From Lachnospiraceae bacterium (lineage in GTDB: Bacteria; Bacillota; Clostridia; Lachnospirales; Lachnospiraceae): a stretch of 64,000 bases of DNA. This document shows, piece by piece, positions 34,624-42,748 of this stretch. The position numbers were made by a program, and so were the translations under genes. The stretch's first letter is position 1. Each line of letters starts with the position of its first letter. The notes under the pieces are model-generated. The model made no database searches, was not told the origin of the DNA, and saw only the letters and a program-made list of their open reading frames with translations. The stretch is taken from positions 1-64,000 of the forward strand of contig CAAEWE010000078.1 of NCBI GenBank assembly GCA_900759665.1. The letters are read 5' to 3'.

Positions 34624-35028
34624 ATGAATGCATACAGGATCTTAGTCAAAGGAATTGTAAAGAGGGATGATAAATATCTCATTATTGAAAAGTGGTACGA
34701 TGATAATATCATGGATCCTTACCAGTGGGAGTTTCTGGATGGAGAAGCCGAGTTTGGTGAGTCACCGGACGTGGCGGTGATCCGTATGATCCAGGAGCAG
34801 ACAGGTCTTACGGCCGAGGTTGACCGTATCTTATATACCTGGACATTTATGGTGGGTTCCGTATGCAGTCTCGGTCTGACATATCTTTGTTATACCGATA
34901 TGGAAGAGGATGACGTACAGCTGTCGGAGGATCTTCACGATTGCCGCTGGGTATCTGCGGATGAGTTTGGTGAGTTTATATCCAATCAGAGGATGCTGGA
35001 GGATATCGAGAAAGCGGAATTATATTAA
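34624..35028 (+). CDS. NUDIX-fold protein with degenerate catalytic box
   Basis: A 134-residue protein with a NUDIX fold (ILVKGIVKRDDKYLIIEKW start; WEFLDGEAEFGESPDVAVIR; QTGLTAEV; CRWVSADEF). The NUDIX box should read REUxEExGU, but here it is RMIQEQTGL: the first glutamate is Met and the last is Gln, so two metal-binding positions are missing. Hydrolysis is therefore doubtful and a ligand-binding or regulatory role is possible. It directly precedes pyrC (78 bases) and is likely the first gene of the pyrimidine cluster or the tail of the asd transcript. Confidence 0.8.
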   Translation: MNAYRILVKGIVKRDDKYLIIEKWYDDNIMDPYQWEFLDGEAEFGESPDVAVIRMIQEQTGLTAEVDRILYTWTFMVGSVCSLGLTYLCYTDMEEDDVQLSEDLHDCRWVSADEFGEFISNQRMLEDIEKAELY

Positions 35029-35106
35029 AGAAAAGGGGGTGTCAATGCCGTATGGCTGGCATCCCTGTTTTTGGTACGAAATCAAATTGAAATGGACGGT
35101 GATGCA

Positions 35107-36396
35107 ATGAAAATTTTGATCAAGAATGGAAAGCTGGTGGACCCGGCAAATGATATTGATGCGTTTTATGATGTGCTGATCGAGGAGGATAAGATAGCCC
35201 TTGTTTCACAGGATATTGATCCGGATGTTCTGGGGGAGGGGGATCGTCTGATCGATGCCTTTGGCAAGGTTGTAATGCCGGGCTTTATTGACCTTCATGT
35301 ACATTTGAGAGAGCCGGGCTTTGAATATAAAGAAACGATCAGGACAGGTTGTGAGGCAGCCGCACACGGTGGTGTGACAAGTATCTGTCCGATGCCAAAT
35401 ACGAAGCCGGTCATTGACTCTCCGGAGAGAGTCCGGGATCTGTTGGAGCGGGCAAAGGATGCACCGGTACATGTGTTACCGATCGGAGCCGTAACCATCG
35501 GTCAGGAGGGAAAGGAACTTGCAGATATTGAAGGTATGCAGGAAGCCGGTATTGTTGCTTTGAGCGAGGATGGCAAGTCCGTGATGGACAGCCTGTTATT
35601 CCGTCATGCCATGGAGCAGGCAGCACAATATGAGATTCCGATGTTTTCCCACTGTGAGGATAAGGCTCTGGTGGACGGCGGTGTGATGAATGCAGGAGAT
35701 AAAGCAGAAGAACTGGGACTTCCGGGTATTACCAATGCGGTAGAGGATGTGATCGTGGCCAGGGACATTCTGATCAGCAAAGAGACAGGAGCACAGCTTC
35801 ATCTTTGTCATTGCTCTACGGCAGACAGTGCGTTGCTGGTAGGAATGGCAAAGGATCAGGGACTTCGTGTGACGGCCGAGGTATGTCCGCATCACTTTAC
35901 CATGTCGGATCAGGAGATCACCGGGGATGATGGACGTTTTAAAATGAATCCGCCCCTTCGCAGTCCGAAGGATGTACAGGCGTTAAAGGATGCTCTGGCA
36001 GCAGGAGTGATGGATGTCATTTCTACGGATCACGCCCCTCATGGAGCCGAGGAGAAGGCACAGAGCATGAAGAAAGCACCGTTTGGCATTGTGGGACTGG
36101 AGACCTCCTTTGCACTTGGATTTACAGAGCTGGTACAGGGCGGTTATCTGTCTTTAGCCCAGTTAGTAGAGAAAATGAGTGTCAACCCGGCGAGAGTGCT
36201 GGGAATCGATAAAGGAAATCTGGCTGTGGGAAAAACGGCGGATCTGGTGATTGCCGATGTGGAGCATGAATATGAGATTGACAGCAGCAGTTTTGCTTCT
36301 ATGGGCAGAAATACCCCATTTGACGGGAAAAAGGTTACAGGACGGGTGGTAACGACCATTGTAGATGGTAAAATTGTTTATGAATATAGTAGATAA
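35107..36396 (+). CDS. pyrC: Dihydroorotase
   Basis: A 429-residue zinc amidohydrolase closing carbamoyl-aspartate to dihydroorotate, step three of pyrimidine synthesis. The metal site is visible: DLHVHLREPG near residue 59, SHCEDKALVDGG near 180, LCHCSTADSA near 234 and the catalytic aspartate in STDHAPH near 308. The second HxH-side residue lies in CPHHFTM. I use the ATG at 35107, which gives the family N-terminus MKILIKNGKLVDP; the earlier in-frame start at 35071 has no ribosome binding site. The site before 35107 (GGACGGTGATG) is weak. pyrF follows 19 bases later. Confidence 0.95.
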   Translation: MKILIKNGKLVDPANDIDAFYDVLIEEDKIALVSQDIDPDVLGEGDRLIDAFGKVVMPGFIDLHVHLREPGFEYKETIRTGCEAAAHGGVTSICPMPNTKPVIDSPERVRDLLERAKDAPVHVLPIGAVTIGQEGKELADIEGMQEAGIVALSEDGKSVMDSLLFRHAMEQAAQYEIPMFSHCEDKALVDGGVMNAGDKAEELGLPGITNAVEDVIVARDILISKETGAQLHLCHCSTADSALLVGMAKDQGLRVTAEVCPHHFTMSDQEITGDDGRFKMNPPLRSPKDVQALKDALAAGVMDVISTDHAPHGAEEKAQSMKKAPFGIVGLETSFALGFTELVQGGYLSLAQLVEKMSVNPARVLGIDKGNLAVGKTADLVIADVEHEYEIDSSSFASMGRNTPFDGKKVTGRVVTTIVDGKIVYEYSR

Positions 36397-36415
36397 TGGA
36401 AAGGACAGGTAAAAA

Positions 36416-37336
36416 ATGATCAATAAATTAGTGGCAGAGATTAAGAAGAAAGATGCACCGGTAGTTGTTGGACTGGATCCGATGCTTGGTTATGTACCGG
36501 AGCATCTGACAAAGAAAGCCTTTGAGGAGTTCGGGGAGACTCTGGAGGGAGCAGCAGAGGCAATCTGGCAGTATAATAAGGGTATCGTGGATGCAGTTTA
36601 TGATCTGATCCCGGCTGTGAAGCCACAGATTGCTATGTATGAGCAGTTTGGTATTCCCGGTATGATGGCGTTCAAAAAGACAGTGGATTACTGTAAGGAG
36701 AAGGGACTTGTTGTGATCGGTGATATCAAGCGCGGTGATATCGGATCTACCTCCACCGCTTATGCAGTGGGTCACCTGGGAAAGGTTACGGTAGGCAGCA
36801 GGCAGTATTACGGCTTTGATGAGGACTTTGTTACCGTGAATCCATATCTGGGAAGTGATGGTGTTAATCCGTTTATTGATGTATGTAAGGAAGAGAAAAA
36901 GGGAATCTTTGTGCTGGTCAAGACATCGAATCCGTCCAGTGGAGAGTTTCAGGACCGCCTGATCGATGGCAGACCGCTTTATGAGCTGGTAGGGGAGAAG
37001 GTTGCCGAATGGGGCAGCCAGTGTATGGGAGATGATTACAGCTATGTAGGCTGTGTCGTAGGTGCAACGTATCCGGAGATGGGCAAGATCCTTCGAAAGA
37101 TCATGCCAAAAACATATATCCTTGTACCGGGCTATGGTGCCCAGGGCGGAAAGGCATCAGATCTGGCACCGTACTTCAATAAAGATGGTTTGGGTGCCAT
37201 CGTTAATTCCTCCCGTGGTATTATCTGTGCTTACAAGCAGGAGAAATATGCAAAGTTTGGTGCCGGAAATTATGCGGAGGCATCCAGACAGGCAGTGATC
37301 GATATGATCCAGGACATCAACGAGGGTCGTAAATAA
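36416..37336 (+). CDS. pyrF: Orotidine 5'-phosphate decarboxylase
   Basis: A 306-residue enzyme converting OMP to UMP. It is the longer type-2 PyrF: VVGLDPMLGYVPEH near residue 17, the catalytic Lys/Asp cluster GDIKRGDIGSTSTAYA near 101-116, VNPYLGSDGVNPF near 140 and the phosphate loop VPGYGAQGGKASDL near 238. It lies 19 bases after pyrC and 79 before pyrK. AAAGGACAGG precedes the ATG. Confidence 0.95.
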   Translation: MINKLVAEIKKKDAPVVVGLDPMLGYVPEHLTKKAFEEFGETLEGAAEAIWQYNKGIVDAVYDLIPAVKPQIAMYEQFGIPGMMAFKKTVDYCKEKGLVVIGDIKRGDIGSTSTAYAVGHLGKVTVGSRQYYGFDEDFVTVNPYLGSDGVNPFIDVCKEEKKGIFVLVKTSNPSSGEFQDRLIDGRPLYELVGEKVAEWGSQCMGDDYSYVGCVVGATYPEMGKILRKIMPKTYILVPGYGAQGGKASDLAPYFNKDGLGAIVNSSRGIICAYKQEKYAKFGAGNYAEASRQAVIDMIQDINEGRK

Positions 37337-37415
37337 CGGAGCGCATGAGATAAAGCATATAATAATGCAGTATCCTGTGATGTTCATTGATTGCAGAAAC
37401 AGAATGGAGATAAGA

Positions 37416-38204
37416 ATGGCAGATAAGAAAAAATGTCTGGCTGTTGTGGTAAGCCAGGAGAAAATCACAGAAGGGATCTACAGCATGTGGCTGCAGTTTC
37501 CGGAGGATTATAATGTTGCCGGGATGGCAGTGCCGGGACAGTTTATTTCAATGTACTGTGGTGAGGGAAGCCGTCTGCTTCCAAGACCTATCAGCATTTG
37601 TGAGATCGAACCGGCACAGAGAAAGCTTCGTGTCGTTTACCGTGTAGCAGGAAAGGGAACCGAGGAGTTCTCGGGGCTGGAGGAAGGTGCGCAGATTCCT
37701 GTTATGGGACCTTTGGGCAATGGCTTTACCAGAAAGAGCGGAAAGGCAGTGCTGATCGGAGGCGGAATCGGAATCCCGCCGATGCTTGCTCTGGCGAAGG
37801 CTTTGAAGGAAGAAGGTGCAGAGGTCTCCGTTGTTCTGGGATATCGGGATGGAGATCTCTTCTTAAAGAAAGAATTTGAACCATATGCAGATGTCTATGT
37901 ATCCACAGAGGACGGCAGTGTAGGAACGAGGGGAAATGTCATTGATGCGATCCGTGAAAATGGTCTGGACGCAGATACGATCTACGCCTGTGGTCCTATG
38001 CCGATGCTTCGTGGTGTTAAGGCATATGCAGCAGAGAAGGAGACAGAGGCGCAGATTTCTCTGGAAGAGAGAATGGCTTGTGGTATTGGTGCCTGTCTGG
38101 GATGCGTCTGCAATTCTACAGACGTAGACAGTCACAGCCATGTACATAATAAGCGGGTATGCAAGGATGGTCCTGTTTTTAATGCAGAGGATGTCACATT
38201 ATAA
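37416..38204 (+). CDS. pyrK: Dihydroorotate dehydrogenase B electron-transfer subunit
   Basis: A 262-residue FAD and [2Fe-2S] protein that passes electrons from the PyrD subunit to NAD+. The FAD-binding barrel has LLPRPISICEIE near residue 55-66, the NAD-binding domain has IGGGIGIPPMLALAKAL near 113-129, and the C-terminal cluster cysteines are in MACGIGACLGCVC and RVCKDGPVF. The ATG at 37416 follows GGAG by 6 bases; the earlier in-frame start at 37365 would add 17 unrelated residues. The pair with pyrD downstream makes a class 1B, NAD-linked dihydroorotate dehydrogenase, suited to an anaerobe. Confidence 0.95.
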   Translation: MADKKKCLAVVVSQEKITEGIYSMWLQFPEDYNVAGMAVPGQFISMYCGEGSRLLPRPISICEIEPAQRKLRVVYRVAGKGTEEFSGLEEGAQIPVMGPLGNGFTRKSGKAVLIGGGIGIPPMLALAKALKEEGAEVSVVLGYRDGDLFLKKEFEPYADVYVSTEDGSVGTRGNVIDAIRENGLDADTIYACGPMPMLRGVKAYAAEKETEAQISLEERMACGIGACLGCVCNSTDVDSHSHVHNKRVCKDGPVFNAEDVTL

Positions 38205-38285
38205 AAGTGCTGGGACTGCAGATATATAGGATGTCTGCAGGACAGTACAGCGGAAATAGAAAATTGCAGGACATGGAGGATGAAT

Positions 38286-39191
38286 ATGAATTTATCAGTT
38301 GATTTTGCCGGAGTGACCATGAAGAATCCGGTAACAACAGCATCAGGAACTTTTGGCTCCGGTGCGGAATATGGCGAGTATGTGGATCTGAACCGTCTCG
38401 GAGCAGTGACCACCAAGGGAGTGGCAAATGTACCGTGGCCGGGCAATCCGACACCGAGAGTCTGTGAGACATACGGTGGCATGTTAAATGCCATTGGTCT
38501 GCAGAATCCCGGCATAGATGTATTCGTGGAGAGAGATATTCCATATCTGAAGCAGTATGATACAAGGATCATTGTCAATGTGTGTGGTCATACCACAGAA
38601 GAATATCTGGAGGTGGTAGAGCGTTTGGCGGATCAGGATGTGGATCTGCTGGAGATCAATATTTCCTGCCCGAATGTCAAGGAGGGCGGCATTGCCTTCG
38701 GACAGAATCCTAAGCTGGTGGAGCAGATCACCGCAGAGATCAAAAAGAAAGCAAAGCAGCCGGTGATCATGAAGCTGAGTCCAAATGTGACAGATATCAC
38801 AGAGACAGCGAAAGCTGCAGAGGCAGGTGGAGCTGATGCCCTGTCCCTGATCAATACATTGACGGGTATGAAGATCGATATTAACCGCCGTCAGTTTGCA
38901 CTGGCAAACCAGACCGGTGGCATGTCCGGTCCGGCAGTAAAGCCGGTGGCTGTCCGGATGGTATATCAGGTTGCTCACGCCGTAAAGCTTCCTGTGCTTG
39001 GTATGGGAGGCATCCGTACTGCAGAGGATGCACTGGAGTTTATTATGGCAGGAGCTTCCATGGTTGCCGTGGGAACGGCAAATTTCAATAATCCTACAGC
39101 AACAGTGGACGTGATCGAAGGAATTGAGCAGTTTATGAAGGAGCATCATGTTGAGGATATTCATGAGCTGATCGGATGTGTTCATGCTTAA
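38286..39191 (+). CDS. pyrD: Dihydroorotate dehydrogenase B catalytic subunit
   Basis: A 301-residue FMN enzyme oxidising dihydroorotate to orotate. NPVTTASGTFGSGAEY near residue 15 and the catalytic cysteine in INISCPNVKEGG near 125-136 mark class 1B. IMKLSPNVTDI and GMGGIRTAEDALEFI (FMN phosphate site) follow. GGAGG lies 6 bases before the ATG at 38286; the ATG at 38280 overlaps that site. The pyr genes pause here: a transporter operon with its own promoter separates pyrD from pyrE. Confidence 0.95.
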   Translation: MNLSVDFAGVTMKNPVTTASGTFGSGAEYGEYVDLNRLGAVTTKGVANVPWPGNPTPRVCETYGGMLNAIGLQNPGIDVFVERDIPYLKQYDTRIIVNVCGHTTEEYLEVVERLADQDVDLLEINISCPNVKEGGIAFGQNPKLVEQITAEIKKKAKQPVIMKLSPNVTDITETAKAAEAGGADALSLINTLTGMKIDINRRQFALANQTGGMSGPAVKPVAVRMVYQVAHAVKLPVLGMGGIRTAEDALEFIMAGASMVAVGTANFNNPTATVDVIEGIEQFMKEHHVEDIHELIGCVHA

Positions 39192-39218
39192 TTTTTGACA
39201 TGAAAATTTAACATTATC

Positions 39219-39247
39219 TTTACACCTGCATTGGGCTATGATATTAT
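39219..39247 (+). promoter_or_regulatory. Promoter for the amino acid ABC transporter operon
   Basis: TTTACA (39219-39224), a 17-base spacer and TATTAT (39242-39247); the leader to the ATG is about 100 bases with no riboswitch I recognise. Confidence 0.6.
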
Positions 39248-39356
39248 GAAATCTGTGCTGGTAAGCTTATTTGCAAGTACAGGATCCCGGCGTGTCATTT
39301 TTAGAATGATCGGATTGGGAAAGAAACAGACAGTGACATGAGGAAGGAGTTACATA

Positions 39357-40205
39357 ATGAAGAAGAGAGTATTAGCAATGATGCTTTCACTGGCAATGTG
39401 CTTTAGCATGACAGCCTGTGGAAGTACGAACAACGCAGACAACACAACAAGCGATAAGGCATCTTCAGAGAGTAAAGGAAGCTCTAAGAGTGATAACAGT
39501 TCCGATCTGGCTTATATTCAGGATAAGGGAACCCTGATCGTGGGTATTACGGATTTTGAGCCAATGGATTATCAGAAGGGATCCGATGAGTGGATCGGTT
39601 TTGATGCAGATATGGCAAAGGCATTTGCAAAGAGCCTTGGCGTTAAAGCTGAGTTCGTAGAGATCGACTGGGACAATAAAGTTCTGGAGCTGGATGCAAA
39701 ATCCATCGACTGTGTATGGAACGGTATGACACTCACTGATGAGGTGACAAGCTCTATGGCCTGCACCAATGCATACTGCAATAATGCGCAGGTTGCCATC
39801 GTAAAAGAGGCAGATAAGGACAAATACAGCACTGTAGAGAGCATGAAGGATCTGAACTTTGCCGTAGAGGCAGGTTCTGCCGGAGAGAAAGAGCTTTCAA
39901 AGCTTGGTTACAATTACACATCCGTTAAGGCACAGGCAGATGCGTTGATGGAGGTTTCTGCCGGAACATCCGATGCCGCTGTGATCGATTCCCTGATGGC
40001 AGCTGCTATGGTTGGCAAGGGTACTGGTTATGAGAAGCTTACCTATACCGCAAGCTTCAACAGCGAGGAGTATGGTGTTGGTTTCCGTAAAGGATCTGAT
40101 ATGGCAGAGAAGTTAAATGACTTTTTTGCAGAGAGCTATAAGGATGGCAGTATGAAGAAGACAGCCGAGAAGTATGGTGTCCAGGCGGCACTCATCGAAC
40201 AGTAA
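39357..40205 (+). CDS. Polar amino acid ABC transporter substrate-binding lipoprotein
   Basis: A 282-residue extracytoplasmic solute-binding protein of family 3. A signal peptide ends at the lipobox MTACGS (Cys21). A serine/asparagine-rich linker (about 22-52) is followed by the binding domains, with LIVGITDFEPMDYQ near 62, WIGFDADMAKAFAKSLG near 81-97 and the conserved DAVIDSLMA segment near 204. It is followed by a hairpin and then by permease and ATPase genes, a standard three-gene importer. The ligand is a polar amino acid; which one is not evident. Confidence 0.93.
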   Translation: MKKRVLAMMLSLAMCFSMTACGSTNNADNTTSDKASSESKGSSKSDNSSDLAYIQDKGTLIVGITDFEPMDYQKGSDEWIGFDADMAKAFAKSLGVKAEFVEIDWDNKVLELDAKSIDCVWNGMTLTDEVTSSMACTNAYCNNAQVAIVKEADKDKYSTVESMKDLNFAVEAGSAGEKELSKLGYNYTSVKAQADALMEVSAGTSDAAVIDSLMAAAMVGKGTGYEKLTYTASFNSEEYGVGFRKGSDMAEKLNDFFAESYKDGSMKKTAEKYGVQAALIEQ

Positions 40206-40219
40206 TATACATAAGCGTG

Positions 40220-40251
40220 GCTGCCGTGATGTTACATTTGCGGCAGCTTTT
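40220..40251 (+). terminator. Hairpin between binding-protein and permease genes
   Basis: GCTGCCG (40220-40226) pairs with CGGCAGC (40241-40247), followed by TTTT. Likely a partial terminator or 3'-stabilising hairpin that makes the binding protein more abundant than the membrane parts. Confidence 0.6.
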
Positions 40252-40287
40252 GCTATGCAAAGAGAGAAATAATAAAAGGCAGGTATA

Positions 40288-40977
40288 ATGATGTCAACGA
40301 TTATGGAACAGATGCCCATTGTATTTCACGCATTAAATGTGGGCTTTTTACAAACGTTAAAGTTATTTTTTGTGACACTTCTGGGGGCTTTTCCACTGGG
40401 ACTGATCATTTCCTTTGGATCGTTATCCGGATTTCGTCCGCTAAGGTATCTTACGAAGCTTATCGTATGGATCATCCGGGGAACTCCGTTGATGATCCAG
40501 CTTCTGATCATTTATTACTTTCCGGGACTGGTTCTGGGCAAAACAATCTGGAGCGGTGGTGAGGAAGGCAGATTTATGGCGGCAGCAGTGTCCTTTATCA
40601 TCAATTATTCCTGTTATTTTTCCGAGATATACCGTGGAGGTATCCAGAGCGTGCCGAAGGGGCAGCAGGAAGCCGGTCTTGTACTTGGTATGACAAAGCG
40701 GCAGATCTTTTTCAAGGTAACTCTGCTGCAGATGATCAAGCGGATCGTCCCTCCGATCTCCAATGAGATCATTACTCTGGTGAAGGACACCTCACTGGCA
40801 CGTATCATTGCCCTGCAGGAGATCATCTGGGCAGGACAGGCATTCTTAAAGGGATCTCAGGGGATTTCCGGACAGATCTGGCCGTTATTCTTTACTGCAG
40901 TTTATTATCTTGTATTTAGTGGTATACTCACGCTGTTCCTTGGATGGCTGGAGCGTAAACTGGAATATTTCAAATAG
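40288..40977 (+). CDS. Polar amino acid ABC transporter permease
   Basis: A 229-residue HisM/GlnP-type permease with about five membrane segments. The family's N-terminal GLLQTLKL-like segment is FLQTLKLFFVTL near residue 19-30, IIRGTPLMIQLLIIYYF lies near 62-78, and the EAA loop reads AGLVLGMTKRQIFFKVTLLQ near 129-148, the surface that docks on the ATPase. Either ATG at 40288 or 40291 can serve; AGGCAGG lies 5 or 8 bases away. The ATPase gene starts 12 bases after its stop. Confidence 0.93.
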   Translation: MMSTIMEQMPIVFHALNVGFLQTLKLFFVTLLGAFPLGLIISFGSLSGFRPLRYLTKLIVWIIRGTPLMIQLLIIYYFPGLVLGKTIWSGGEEGRFMAAAVSFIINYSCYFSEIYRGGIQSVPKGQQEAGLVLGMTKRQIFFKVTLLQMIKRIVPPISNEIITLVKDTSLARIIALQEIIWAGQAFLKGSQGISGQIWPLFFTAVYYLVFSGILTLFLGWLERKLEYFK

Positions 40978-40989
40978 GAGGACAATCGG

Positions 40990-41778
40990 ATGGCAATTTT
41001 AGAAGTACAAAATATCGAGAAATCCTTTGACCGTACCCCGGTTCTGAAGGATATTTCCTTTTCGTTGGAAAAGGGACAGGCATTGGCGATCATTGGTTCC
41101 TCCGGCTCCGGTAAGACAACACTTTTACGTTGTCTGAACTTTTTGGAGAGACCTGACAAGGGCAAGATCATTGTGCAGGGAGAAACACTGTTTGATGCAC
41201 AGGATGCCTCTTCCATCAAGGAAAAGGACATCCGTATGAAGCGTCTTCATTTTGGCATGGTCTTTCAGGCATTTCATCTGTTTCCGCAGTATACGGCGCT
41301 GCAGAATGTCATGCTGGCAAGACAGCTTCTGGAGAAAGGAAAGCCTGGCTTTAAGGAAAATAAAAAGAAGATTTACGAGGAAATCGAGACAGAGGCCAAG
41401 GAGCTTTTGGATAAGATGGGCTTGTCTGACCGTATGGAGCATTATCCACACCAGCTTTCCGGTGGTCAGCAGCAGCGTGTGGCGATTGCAAGAGCATTAG
41501 CACTGAAACCGGATATCCTCTGCTTTGATGAGCCAACTTCGGCTCTGGATCCGGAGCTTACCGGAGAGGTTTTAAAGGTGATCCGCAGCCTGGCGGATCA
41601 GAATATGACTATGGTTATTGTAACCCACGAGATGGCATTTGCCAGAGATGTGGCAGATCAGGTGATCTTTATGGACAGCGGCGTGATCGTGGAGCAGGGC
41701 GATGCCAGGCAGGTGATCGAGAATCCACAGGAGGAGAGGACGAGACAGTTCTTATCGAGATTTTCGCAGACGGTGTAG
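40990..41778 (+). CDS. Polar amino acid ABC transporter ATP-binding protein
   Basis: A 262-residue GlnQ-type ATPase. Walker A is GSSGSGKTTLLRCLNFLERP near residue 36-55, the Q-loop FGMVFQAFHLFP near 88, the signature QLSGGQQQRVAIARAL near 155-170, Walker B ILCFDEPTSALDPE near 175 and the H-loop VTHEM near 211. A stretch of about 20 extra charged residues (KPGFKENKKKIYEEIETEA) lies in the helical domain. AGGAGG precedes the ATG. With the two genes before it, it completes an importer. Confidence 0.95.
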   Translation: MAILEVQNIEKSFDRTPVLKDISFSLEKGQALAIIGSSGSGKTTLLRCLNFLERPDKGKIIVQGETLFDAQDASSIKEKDIRMKRLHFGMVFQAFHLFPQYTALQNVMLARQLLEKGKPGFKENKKKIYEEIETEAKELLDKMGLSDRMEHYPHQLSGGQQQRVAIARALALKPDILCFDEPTSALDPELTGEVLKVIRSLADQNMTMVIVTHEMAFARDVADQVIFMDSGVIVEQGDARQVIENPQEERTRQFLSRFSQTV

Positions 41779-41815
41779 TTGGAGAGTTTTAGTAAAATTA
41801 AGGAGGTATTATACA

Positions 41816-42493
41816 ATGGAACAGTACAAGCAGGAATTTATCGAATTTATGGTGGAGAGCAATGTATTGAAGTTCGGCGACTTCACATTAAAGAGCGGCC
41901 GCAAATCTCCATTTTTTATGAATGCGGGAGCCTATGTGACAGGAGCACAGCTTCGCAAACTGGGTCAGTATTATGCAAAAGCGATCCACGAGCATTACGG
42001 GGATGATTTTGATGTGCTTTTTGGACCGGCTTATAAGGGAATTCCTCTTAGTGTCGCTACGACTATGGCTTTTGACGAGCTGTACGGCAAGGAGATCCGT
42101 TACTGCTCCAACCGTAAGGAAGTAAAGGATCATGGAGATACCGGTATCCTTTTGGGCAGCAAGATCAAGGATGGAGATAAGGTGGTTATTATTGAGGATG
42201 TCACCACATCCGGTAAGTCGATCGAGGAGACATTCCCGATCATTCAGGCACAGGGAGACGTGGAGATCCTTGGTCTGATGGTATCCCTGAACCGTATGGA
42301 GAGAGGTCTTTCCAGCAATGCCAGTGCACTAGACGAGATTCAGGAGAAGTATGGTTTTGGTGCCAATGCCATCGTAACCATGGAGGACGTGGTAGAATGT
42401 CTGTACAATAAGGAGTGTCAGGGCAAAATTGTGATCGATGATAAGATTAAAGCAGCCATTGATGCATATTATAAAGAGTATGGATGTAAGTAA
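41816..42493 (+). CDS. pyrE: Orotate phosphoribosyltransferase
   Basis: A 225-residue enzyme transferring phosphoribose from PRPP to orotate. The PRPP-binding motif VVIIEDVTTSGKSIEET lies near residues 122-138, and the orotate-side FTLKSGRKSPFFMNAG near 22-37 and the flexible-loop NRKEVKDHGDTG near 101-112 are conserved. AAGGAGG lies 9 bases before the ATG. The gene is 37 bases after the transporter ATPase with no visible promoter between, so it may be expressed from the transporter transcript as well as by pyr read-through. Confidence 0.95.
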   Translation: MEQYKQEFIEFMVESNVLKFGDFTLKSGRKSPFFMNAGAYVTGAQLRKLGQYYAKAIHEHYGDDFDVLFGPAYKGIPLSVATTMAFDELYGKEIRYCSNRKEVKDHGDTGILLGSKIKDGDKVVIIEDVTTSGKSIEETFPIIQAQGDVEILGLMVSLNRMERGLSSNASALDEIQEKYGFGANAIVTMEDVVECLYNKECQGKIVIDDKIKAAIDAYYKEYGCK

Positions 42494-42591
42494 ATTTATG
42501 TATGAGATTGATCTGGAGGCAAGGTTATAAACTTAGTTATTATTAAATATCAAGAACCCGGCAGATCATAATTGAAAAATGGAGGGGCGTT

Positions 42592-42744
42592 ATGGCAGAG
42601 AAGGTTTATAAGACGATGAAATCAGTAGGAGCATTCAGTCTGGTCACAGGGATTCTTTTGATCGTTGGCGGTATTGCTGCCGGCGTTGCAGTGATCATTA
42701 ATGGAGCAAAGCTGCTTCAGGCAAAGTCCGATCTGACATTTTAG
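42592..42744 (+). CDS. Small single-span membrane protein (50 residues)
   Basis: A 50-residue protein starting MAEKVYKTMKSVGAF. Residues about 13-40 form one glycine- and valine-rich hydrophobic helix (LLIVGGIAAGVAVIING), flanked by lysines, with a short polar tail ending SDLTF. A strong site, GGAGGGG, lies 5 bases before the ATG, and the stop is 4 bases before the next gene's ATG, so the two are probably translationally coupled. I recognise no named family. The strong ribosome binding site, lysine-flanked helix and tight spacing argue that it is real. Confidence 0.75.
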   Translation: MAEKVYKTMKSVGAFSLVTGILLIVGGIAAGVAVIINGAKLLQAKSDLTF

Positions 42745-42748
42745 AGTG

